Shown one piece after another: positions 18,364-25,097 of a DNA stretch of 53,240 nucleotides. The stretch is from contig NZ_FQUT01000022.1 in assembly GCF_900129245.1 (NCBI RefSeq), forward strand, positions 1 through 53,240, given 5' to 3'. Source of the DNA: Chryseobacterium arachidis (lineage in GTDB: Bacteria > Bacteroidota > Bacteroidia > Flavobacteriales > Weeksellaceae). Position numbers and translations under genes: made by a program. How positions within the stretch are numbered: position 1 is the stretch's first letter; each line of letters opens with the position of its first letter. The notes below the pieces were generated by a model. It worked only from the letters and a program-made list of their open reading frames with translations, did not search any database and was not told the DNA's origin.

Positions 18364-19260
18364 TTACAATGCTTTTCTATAAAAACCAGGAGAAATGCCG
18401 GTATGTTTTTTAAAAAATTTACTAAATGCCGTCTGATCATCAAAGCCAAACTCCCGCATTACCTCTGCAATACTAAACTCTTTTTTCATCAGAAAAATTT
18501 TAATTTCTGCAATCAGTTTTTCCTCAATAATCTGTTTTGGATTTTTATTAAAAACATCTTTAATCGTTCTTGTAAGATGTGTTCGGGTCACAAAAATGGT
18601 ATCTGCATAATACTGAACATCCTTATGATACCGAAAATACTGACCTACCAAACTTACAAACTTCACCGCAATATCTTCTTTTCGGGATGTTTTAAATTCA
18701 CCTTTTGCAGATTGGGTTTGGGTATAATTGGCGAGAGAATACATAATGAGCGAAAAATGCAGTTTGAGCATTTCCAGATTAAAACTATTGGCATTTTCAG
18801 GATTATTCAACCCTTGAATACTGTTGATATGATAAATGATTGAAAACATCGTCTCATTATCTAGGGTAACCTGCTTAAGGTAATTATTCGAAAGAATATC
18901 AAAAGCTTCCTGTGAATTGATTTCTAAGTTAAGTTCTGAGAAATAGTCAATCGAGATCAGGATAAATTTTAGCCTGGCATTCTTAGAAATGTCCTTAAAT
19001 TCAATAATATTATTAGGAAATAAATTGACAATATCATTTTTTTTCAATTGAATCTCCTGAAAATCAACATTAATTAAAATTTCCCCCCTTTGAACAAGAA
19101 ACAATCCAAAACAAATGACTTTACTTGGAAAATTCAGTTCTACAACTCTAGAATTTGAGGAATTAATATCAAAAGCCCAAATGTCAGGGTTGACAAGCTG
19201 AACATTTTGCCAATCAATAATTTCTCTTAAAGTATAAATCGGAATGATTGGTTTCTCCAT
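18364..19260 (-). CDS. AraC-family transcriptional regulator
   Basis: A 298-residue regulator. The C-terminal domain at about 200-297 is typical (SIAEVMREFGFDDQTAFSKF, then FKKHTGISPGFYRKAL). The N-terminal sensor domain is beta-rich and unlike that of the other two AraC proteins in this window. It lies 140 bases upstream of the efflux adaptor start on the same strand and may activate the pump. Confidence 0.9.
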   Translation of the reverse strand: MEKPIIPIYTLREIIDWQNVQLVNPDIWAFDINSSNSRVVELNFPSKVICFGLFLVQRGEILINVDFQEIQLKKNDIVNLFPNNIIEFKDISKNARLKFILISIDYFSELNLEINSQEAFDILSNNYLKQVTLDNETMFSIIYHINSIQGLNNPENANSFNLEMLKLHFSLIMYSLANYTQTQSAKGEFKTSRKEDIAVKFVSLVGQYFRYHKDVQYYADTIFVTRTHLTRTIKDVFNKNPKQIIEEKLIAEIKIFLMKKEFSIAEVMREFGFDDQTAFSKFFKKHTGISPGFYRKAL

Positions 19261-19389
19261 TGTAAACTATTTTAAACAAAAATATAGAAAAACAACTCAA
19301 TTTAGTAAAAAAAGAACTTTACAATGAGTAACAAATACTATTTACTGTTGAAGTTGTTTAGAGTTATTCAGAAAAAATCTTCCCTTATT

Positions 19390-19692
19390 AAAAGGATTAG
19401 CGAATTCTTCTAATAAAAATGTATCAACACGAAGCAAAAGACGATTGGGATTGGGCTGAGAATTATCTGACTTACAAAAACAGCTTATTGCCGGAAGCTT
19501 TACTGTGCGCGTAGATTTCAACAATGGACTTGGGGAAAAAATGGAAATATCAATCAGGGTGCAAAATCTACTGTCAGTTATCTGATGGCAAGGCTTTGTT
19601 TTACTTATTATTGGGATCTTATTTTTTTGGTTGACAGAAACTTCAACTATAAAAAATACTTAATGAAGATGGGCTTTGCAATTCCGGTTTAA
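19390..19692 (+). pseudogene. Relic of a large glycosidase-like gene
   Basis: From 19419 the frame gives DDWDWAENYLTYKNSLLPEA, the D-W-x-W-x-E-x-x-L-T-Y-x-N-x-x-L-P signature of a helical-barrel domain found with Bacteroidota glycan enzymes. After a stop and a frame change it continues NGNINQGAKSTVSYLMARL, the domain's conserved N-Q-G-A-x-S-T motif. Most of the gene, including roughly 50 residues between the motifs, is gone. The identification is from motif memory; precise family needs a profile search. It is unrelated to its neighbours. Confidence 0.55.
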
Positions 19693-19705
19693 TTTGACTT
19701 AATCG

Positions 19706-19757
19706 AACCAAATCATCAATAAAAATGTTTAAAGATACGCTCGTCAAGGTCACAAAT
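19706..19757 (+). repeat. 52-base sequence shared with 51652-51703
   Basis: About 41 of 52 bases match a segment 32 kb away, by eye. Both copies translate to KSS-[IV]-[KR]-[MV]-F-[KE]-D-[TV]-LVKVTN, with several differences at third codon positions, which suggests eroded coding sequence. Both are followed within 10 bases by a strong hairpin terminator of different stem sequence. The parent gene is not recognised. Confidence 0.55.
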
Positions 19758-19761
19758 ACCC

Positions 19762-19796
19762 AAATGGCCCCAATTTAGACTAAATTGGAGCCATTT
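19762..19796 (+). terminator. Strong hairpin terminator
   Basis: A 16-pair stem with one mismatch (AAATGGC-CCAATTTA / TAAATTGG-GCCATTT), loop GAC, followed by TT and an AT-rich tail. It can act in both directions and also closes the minus-strand immunity array that ends at 19921. Confidence 0.8.
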
Positions 19797-19829
19797 TTAT
19801 AAATTTTATTTACTTACCTAATCAATTAT

Positions 19830-19917
19830 TGACAAAAATTTGATTTATCTCTTCCCCCTTTTAGACCCAAATCATTTTGGATATAATTTAACTTTAAATC
19901 TCATTGAACTTTTTCAA
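19830..19917 (-). pseudogene. Highly degenerate GH24 lysozyme tail
   Basis: Immediately after the immunity gene at 19921-20484, the minus strand resembles the lysozyme-tail relic after the broken immunity copy at 23383: shared GTTCA then GTTAAATTATATCCAAAA, with stops in every frame. It is the second copy of an immunity + lysozyme-tail pair, further decayed. Confidence 0.5.
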
Positions 19918-19920
19918 GTT

Positions 19921-20484
19921 TTATTTTTTCCGAATATTACCATTATTGTCAATCTGATATTTTTCAAAAGCTGTTGAATTTTCATTATTTCCGTGATATT
20001 TTTCAATGCTAAAATCTTGGCTAATTTTAAAGGTCACCGGGTTTTCATCACCAATGGCCCCGATTTCTTTATAATCAATAATTTTATGATTTGCCGAGGT
20101 TATCAAGATGAAATATTCGGAATCTCCACGAGCCATACTGACGAGTAAAAACTCAAAATCATTATCGGAACGAATGACAAAGCCTTTGTAAGTTTCCCCA
20201 TCGTAATTTTTACTTTTTAGGAAGTCTATTAAATTTTCATTCAATTCATAAGACGGATATTTCATTTCAGAATATTGATCTTTAAAATATTGATGAAAAC
20301 TCAATGGCAAATCAACTGTTGAAGGATTATCTTCACTAATAAAACTGCTTTTTGCTGTCTTTTTATTTTCTTTTTCGATTGTATTTACTTCGCAATTCTT
20401 GATAGGAGAAGTTTTGTTACAAGAGACACAAATAATTAATAAAATATAAATGGATAACCTACAGCTATATATTGGGGTGTGCAT
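19921..20484 (-). CDS. Putative T6SS immunity lipoprotein (intact paralogue of 23383-23945)
   Basis: A 187-residue lipoprotein (MHTPIYSCRLSIYILLIICV with lipid-acceptor Cys in VSCNK). No known domain is recognised. It is nearly identical to the frameshifted gene at 23383-23945 (for example NENLIDFLKSKNYDGETYKG shared). The start at 20484 is chosen because it precedes the signal directly; an ATG 13 codons upstream is possible. Location at the end of the effector island, and its lipid anchoring for the periplasm, suggest protection against a cell-wall-targeting toxin, perhaps a lysozyme-like one because a lysozyme tail relic follows both copies. Function is inferred. Confidence 0.7.
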   Translation of the reverse strand: MHTPIYSCRLSIYILLIICVSCNKTSPIKNCEVNTIEKENKKTAKSSFISEDNPSTVDLPLSFHQYFKDQYSEMKYPSYELNENLIDFLKSKNYDGETYKGFVIRSDNDFEFLLVSMARGDSEYFILITSANHKIIDYKEIGAIGDENPVTFKISQDFSIEKYHGNNENSTAFEKYQIDNNGNIRKK

Positions 20485-20530
20485 AGTTTTTTTTGAGCGT
20501 ATAGCAAGAAAATTATCTTTCAAAATGTTA

Positions 20531-21178
20531 TTATTTCAAATGGTCTAAAAATTCATAAGTTGTAGTATTGAAATTTATAATTCCAAAATTATTTTCATTC
20601 CATGCTTTTATAGGTAGCTTTTTATTCGCTTTAGCATCGTATGTTTCTTGGCTAAACTTATGTAAAATAAAATTATTATCTCTTAATTTGAATGTCAGAT
20701 AATTATAGATATTATATTTATCTTCAAGGTCTCGTGTATATTCAAGAGTGAAGTAATTTCCTTTAGTTACAGTTTTTTTATATTCTTTTTCTCCTAAAAT
20801 AGGGGAAGAGTCATTTTTTGCCCACAGAGAAAATGAGCCTTTATTATTTTTGAATATTAATATTTGAAGTTCCATCATCTCTTCTTGTGATGATGCTATG
20901 TAAATTTTATCGGGATAGGAGTCTCCATCTAAGTCGGCATTAATTTCATCAATTACATGGAATCCTTTTTTAAGGTTATCTTGAACATCAGTAGAATTTA
21001 ATTGATTCGAAATAGATCTTGTAGAAGTATAAATTGTCTTAATTTCTTCACTTATTCTTGTCTTATCATTGATGTTAATTATTGATAGAGCGTCTAAAAA
21101 GAAAGGCAAAAGCGTTTTGTCTCTATCATAATAAGCAATTCTTGAAAGAAAGTCTTTATCAATTGCTTTTTTATTTCT
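20531..21178 (-). CDS. C-terminal half of a lipoprotein split by an in-frame stop
   Basis: The frame is the same as that of the gene at 21179-21835 and begins right after that gene's TAA. The first residues (RNKKAIDKDFLSRIAYYDRD) continue the helical pattern of the upstream product, and no ATG is available; only a TTG at 21109 could start a 192-residue product. The second half contains INADLDGDSYPDKIYIA, an EF-hand/VCBS-like D-x-D-x-D-x-x-x-D loop. The two parts together would be about 433 residues. I infer a nonsense mutation in a former single immunity-type gene; separate expression is not excluded. Confidence 0.55.
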   Translation of the reverse strand, partial: RNKKAIDKDFLSRIAYYDRDKTLLPFFLDALSIININDKTRISEEIKTIYTSTRSISNQLNSTDVQDNLKKGFHVIDEINADLDGDSYPDKIYIASSQEEMMELQILIFKNNKGSFSLWAKNDSSPILGEKEYKKTVTKGNYFTLEYTRDLEDKYNIYNYLTFKLRDNNFILHKFSQETYDAKANKKLPIKAWNENNFGIINFNTTTYEFLDHLK

Positions 21179-21835
21179 TTAAAAAAGCAGTTTTATGTAT
21201 TCAGCTTTGTATTTTTCGGGAGACCTTTTTAATTCCTCAATTATGTATTTAAATATTCTATCTTCATAATAAAAATGAAAATCTGTCACTAAAAATATAA
21301 AAATTTCTTTTAACTGCTCATCTTTTAGCCAAATGTCGATTTCTTTTTGATTAGGGTTAAATAAAAGCTTATTAATTACATTATTATAATCCTTACTGTG
21401 ATCTAAATTTTTGAAATCAGAAGAATTATAGTTTTCTATACTTTCCTTGTCCAAAAGAGGCAATTCAGATTTAAAGGAAATTATTTTTTCTTGAGGGAAA
21501 ATAACCAATTGTGAATATGTATTGTCCAAGCTGTCGGTTTGGAATATGTGATGAGGTACTATTTGATATACTTTATCTGTATTTATTGAAATATTTAATT
21601 TTTCTCTCAATATTTTTGAAAATTCTACCTCTGTTGGAATTTTATAATTATCATGTAATAAGAACTTTTGAAGTAAATTTCCTGCTTTTTGATAATAATC
21701 TTCCTTTTGCTCAGTGCTCCAACCATCCATAACATATGAATCATCAGAATCTTCTATTTCATAATTATATTTTTGAGCTTTCTGGTTACATCCTATAAAC
21801 AGAAATAGAGATATCATTAAAATATTTATTTTCAT
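21179..21835 (-). CDS. Putative immunity lipoprotein (N-terminal part, in-frame stop)
   Basis: A 218-residue lipoprotein with signal MKINILMISLFLFIGC and Cys16 followed by NQKA. The mature part is acidic and alpha-helical; no known family is recognised. It directly follows (14 bases) the orphan toxin-tail relic at 21850-22176 and is the likely partner of that toxin. The reading frame continues after the TAA at 21179-21181 into the segment 20531-21178, so the protein was probably longer. Confidence 0.65.
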   Translation of the reverse strand: MKINILMISLFLFIGCNQKAQKYNYEIEDSDDSYVMDGWSTEQKEDYYQKAGNLLQKFLLHDNYKIPTEVEFSKILREKLNISINTDKVYQIVPHHIFQTDSLDNTYSQLVIFPQEKIISFKSELPLLDKESIENYNSSDFKNLDHSKDYNNVINKLLFNPNQKEIDIWLKDEQLKEIFIFLVTDFHFYYEDRIFKYIIEELKRSPEKYKAEYIKLLF

Positions 21836-21849
21836 AAATTTATAATGTT

Positions 21850-22176
21850 TTATTTATATCCAAGGTGAAAGTAATCTTAATGTACAGATGTCGCTTTTCC
21901 CTTAGTATTTTCAAAAGGTGCTTTATAATGATAGTTGTTTACAAAATCCCAATCTTTTGCTATAGAATAAATACTTTTTCATTATTTCATCTAGTTTTGA
22001 AGTCTTTTTGAGTAGTATAAACTTGAAAAGCATCTCTATAATTTTTAAAGTTATATCAGCCTCACATCTAGGACATTTTCATTATTCCCTTTCCCACTCA
22101 ATTCTTCTCTTCCCACTTTCACCGTCCCTTTGTTCTCAATCATATCAGGGAATATTCCATTTATATATCGCTTCAT
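21850..22176 (-). pseudogene. Orphan effector C-terminal cassette with shared junction
   Basis: A 41-codon frame at 22051-22176 begins MKRYINGIFPDMIENKGTVK and continues VGREELSGKG. This repeats the sequence at about residues 944-964 of the large effector (NMVENKGAVKVGREELSG). About 52 of 59 bases match (22094-22152 against 26551-26609). One base lost from an A-run then shifts the frame; restored, it reads CPRCEADITLK, a zinc-finger-like linker, and about 40 further residues before a stop. It is a displaced or silent toxin tail next to its own immunity gene. Confidence 0.75.
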
Positions 22177-22187
22177 AAATATCTTGA

Positions 22188-23150
22188 TTATTTATTGACT
22201 ATTTTACCTTCTTTTGTAATTACATATTTTTTCTCCTCATTTTTACCCTGAAATTTTTTATTAGTTGTTGTGACAGTAAATACAGACTCTTTATCAATAT
22301 TAAAGCTTGCAGTTTCGGGTATATTATTTCCTTCGGGTTCATAAAGATTACCTTCCACATATAAATTGGAAACAACAGTATTATTAACAATAGATAACAA
22401 ATAATATCTATAGGGAGCATCACCACAGTCCATCGGAAGAAGAATAAGATTGATATTTTTTGTATTTTCTAATGGAATATACCTTATCTCATTTTCTCCA
22501 CAAGAAAACTCTGAAAGCCCAGAAATATTTTTTACAGATAGATGGTCGTATTTTACACTTTTGTAATCTATATTTTTCTGATAAGGAAGAGTAAGATTAG
22601 AAAATTTAAAATGTTTTGTATCTGCAGATCCTCCAGTAATTTTTTCGGAAACAAAAGAATGATAGCCATCTTTATAAAAAAATAAATATCCATCTACAAT
22701 AAACATTTCATTAAAGGGAAATTGGCAGCCTTTCTTTGAGATATCTCCATCGGTATTCATAATCGTTAATAAATTATCAGTAGCTTTAATTGAAAAATCT
22801 TTCCTTAATTGCTCTCTAATTCCGTCACCCGTTTTAGAACTTTTGAAATACTCTGCAAAGGTAGTTTTTTCTTTTACAATTTCACCTGAACAAATAATTT
22901 GATTAGCTTTTAAAATCTTAATTGAATCATCACTTATATGTAATGTAATGTCTTTATACTCCTGATTTTTATTATTAGAGGCAAACCTCCATATTTTATA
23001 ATGATCATCGTTAATTATATTTTTATTGGTAATACTATTTTTTTCCTTTTCGGGAATAAAAGTGTTGGGTACTGTATCTTTTTTCTTACAATTTAGACCT
23101 ATAAAAGAAACAGCTATTATAGGTAATAAAAGTTTAATGTGCCGAATCAT
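22188..23150 (-). CDS. Putative T6SS immunity lipoprotein
   Basis: A 320-residue lipoprotein with signal MIRHIKLLLPIIAVSFIGL and Cys in LNCKKK. The start at 23150 gives the best signal; an ATG eight codons upstream is possible. No known domain is recognised; the mature part is beta-rich. It follows by 42 bases the lysozyme-tail relic at 23193-23385, which suggests that it is the immunity partner of that GH24-type toxin. It is intact although its toxin is not, as expected if immunity remains useful against sister cells. Confidence 0.65.
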   Translation of the reverse strand: MIRHIKLLLPIIAVSFIGLNCKKKDTVPNTFIPEKEKNSITNKNIINDDHYKIWRFASNNKNQEYKDITLHISDDSIKILKANQIICSGEIVKEKTTFAEYFKSSKTGDGIREQLRKDFSIKATDNLLTIMNTDGDISKKGCQFPFNEMFIVDGYLFFYKDGYHSFVSEKITGGSADTKHFKFSNLTLPYQKNIDYKSVKYDHLSVKNISGLSEFSCGENEIRYIPLENTKNINLILLPMDCGDAPYRYYLLSIVNNTVVSNLYVEGNLYEPEGNNIPETASFNIDKESVFTVTTTNKKFQGKNEEKKYVITKEGKIVNK

Positions 23151-23192
23151 AATTTCCGTTGATAAACATTTCATAGTTTTGTTTCTTCTTGT

Positions 23193-23385
23193 TTAATTTT
23201 CTATATCTAAAAACTCTTTGGCAGCATCTTCATATTTTTCATCCAATAGGTTTTTGTATAATTTAGGTGCTTTATTTGTACTTAAAAAATAGGCTCCACA
23301 ACTAAATAGCAAATCTACTAGTGCATCAAATTCTTTTGGATATAACTTAACTGTTACATCCCTCTGAACTTTTTTTAAAACTTTA
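23193..23385 (-). pseudogene. Orphan GH24 (T4-type) lysozyme C-terminal fragment
   Basis: The frame reads LYPKEFDALVDLLFSCGAYF, then KLYKNLLDEKYEDAAKEFLD and a stop. This matches the last third of T4-type lysozymes (F-D-A-L-V-S-x-x-F-N-x-G, then a short helix and D/E-Y-x-x-A-A). The catalytic Glu and the first two thirds of the domain are absent. The upstream edge abuts the end of a duplicated immunity gene, so the toxin was truncated by recombination. A translation start is available only by overlapping that gene in another frame. Confidence 0.65.
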
Positions 23386-23945
23386 TTTTTTTCGAATATT
23401 ACCATTATTGTCAATCTGATATTTTTCGAAAGCTGCTAAATTTTCATTATTTCCGTGATATTTTTCAATGCTAAAATCTTGGTTAATTTTAAAGGTCACC
23501 GGGTTTTCATCACCAATGGCTCCAATTTCTTTATAATCAATAATTTTATGATTTGTCGACGTTATCAAGATGAAATATTCGGAATCTCCACGAGCCATAC
23601 TGATGAGTAAAAACTCAAAATCATTGTCGGAACGAATGACAAAACCTTTGTAAGTTTCCCCATCATAATTTTTACTTTTTAAGAAGTCTATTAAATTTTC
23701 ATTCATTCATAAGACGGATATTTCATTTCAGAATATTGATCTTTAAAATATTGGTGAAAACTAAATGGCAAACTAACTGTTGAAGGATTATCTTCACTAA
23801 TAAAACTGCTTTTTGCTATCTTTTTATTTTCTTTTTCGATCGTATTTACTTCACGATTCTTGATAGGAGAAGTTTTATTACAAGAGAAACAAATCAATGA
23901 TAAAGCAGAAATTAGTATTATGTAGCTGTATAATAATCTGGTCAT
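23383..23945 (-). pseudogene. Immunity lipoprotein gene, one-base deletion (paralogue of 19921-20484)
   Basis: It encodes the same protein as 19921-20484. Relative to that copy one T is missing in the codons for YELNEN (TATGAATTGAATG becomes TATGAATGAATG), so the first part stops at 23703. The downstream part can restart at an ATG (23706) that overlaps the TGA by four bases (ATGA), giving an 80-residue lipoprotein head (lipobox SLICFSC) and a separate 107-residue tail. Start is ATG 23945, overlapping the stop of the upstream gene by one base. Probably a pseudogene; re-initiation is possible. Confidence 0.8.
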
Positions 23946-24433
23946 CAATTTTCTTTGGTTATTTTAAATCCTTTTTTCTCAGGTTTTGTAATAATATCAG
24001 AATCTATCCATTCAGATTGTATATAAAAAAGGCCGTTATCTTCTATTAAGATAAATTCAGGATTCATGTCTTCTCCAAGAGTATATCCGTCTATATTTTT
24101 TTTATGTTTAAGTACTAGTTTATTTCCTTCTGCTGTCGCTGTTAATTCATCTTTGAAACCTATTTGGTATCCATTTCCCGAAGCAATAATTTGATTTTTA
24201 TTTATCAGAATCTCTAAATCCCATCCAGCATTTATACCTCCTATTTTTCCATATTCAAAACGTATTCTATAGGTACCATACCATTTCTGATCTATCTCCA
24301 AATTCTTTAGTACAACTTTATCCTGTAGTTTACTTATGGGTGAAATTTGATTATTAGAATTTGTGGTTTTAATATCCTGGCATGAAAATATACAGGATAA
24401 CAGTAAGAGCGCTATATATGATAATTTTTTCAT
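23945..24433 (-). CDS. Putative immunity lipoprotein
   Basis: A 162-residue lipoprotein (MKKLSYIALLLLSCIFSC; Cys18). The mature part is a beta-sandwich-like sequence with WYGTYRIRFEYGKIGGINAG and aromatic-rich strands, resembling small DUF5991-like lipoproteins that accompany polymorphic toxins; this is a resemblance only. It is the second gene after the large effector and is translationally coupled to the next gene (TGATG overlap). Confidence 0.65.
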   Translation of the reverse strand: MKKLSYIALLLLSCIFSCQDIKTTNSNNQISPISKLQDKVVLKNLEIDQKWYGTYRIRFEYGKIGGINAGWDLEILINKNQIIASGNGYQIGFKDELTATAEGNKLVLKHKKNIDGYTLGEDMNPEFILIEDNGLFYIQSEWIDSDIITKPEKKGFKITKEN

Positions 24434-24455
24434 TTATAATAATTTAAAAGGAATA

Positions 24456-25094
24456 TTATTTTAAAGATTTATTTAAATTTTGTTGTTGTTCATTCAAAAA
24501 AACTACACCTTCTTCATCAATACTAAAAGACTTCGTGTATAAAATGCCAAATTTATTTAGATAGCCTATGGTTAATTTTTTTGCAAAAGGGTAGCTTACA
24601 GCAGAATAAATATTAATCTTTTTGAATAATTTATTATCTTCATAAACTAATAAATCAATCCTTTTCTCTGTAGGAGGGAAATCATATTCTTTTTGATATA
24701 TTGTTTTATAGGATTTAATATAATATAATTTTTTATTTTCAAAATTAGATGTTCCTATTTGAAAAACAGAGTCTATTTTTTCTTTAGTTGTATATAATAA
24801 ATCGCTTTCAAATTGTTTATTAATAACTTTTTTACCCGTAATAGAATCAAAAAAATCTAAATTTTCTAATTGTTTTTGATTTAAAGAATCGCTTTTAGAC
24901 ATTGGGTCTGATTCATTATAAATCTGAACATACCATTTTTTTGCAAATTTTGTAGATGGTAAAAGACTGTTTCCTATTTCTTTAAAGGAATAGATATTCT
25001 TATTAGTGATATTTATATTTTCGGAAGGATTATTTTTAATCTTTGTACAAGCTATAGAAAATGTAGCTAATGTAATAATAAGATAACTTTTCAT
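24456..25094 (-). CDS. Putative cognate immunity lipoprotein of the large effector
   Basis: A 212-residue lipoprotein (MKSYLIITLATFSIACTKIK; Cys16). No known family is recognised. It begins 3 bases after the stop codon of the 1447-residue effector, the position occupied by cognate immunity genes in effector-immunity pairs, and its periplasmic lipid anchoring suits protection against a cell-wall-active toxin. Middle: LLPSTKFAKKWYVQIYNESD; end: KFGILYTKSFSIDEEGVVFL. Assignment is by position. Confidence 0.7.
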   Translation of the reverse strand: MKSYLIITLATFSIACTKIKNNPSENINITNKNIYSFKEIGNSLLPSTKFAKKWYVQIYNESDPMSKSDSLNQKQLENLDFFDSITGKKVINKQFESDLLYTTKEKIDSVFQIGTSNFENKKLYYIKSYKTIYQKEYDFPPTEKRIDLLVYEDNKLFKKINIYSAVSYPFAKKLTIGYLNKFGILYTKSFSIDEEGVVFLNEQQQNLNKSLK

Positions 25095-25097
25095 ATT

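Noticed and set aside
19342..19524. A minus-strand frame of 60 codons
   Set aside because: It overlaps the glycosidase relic, which is readable on the plus strand and explains the sequence better.
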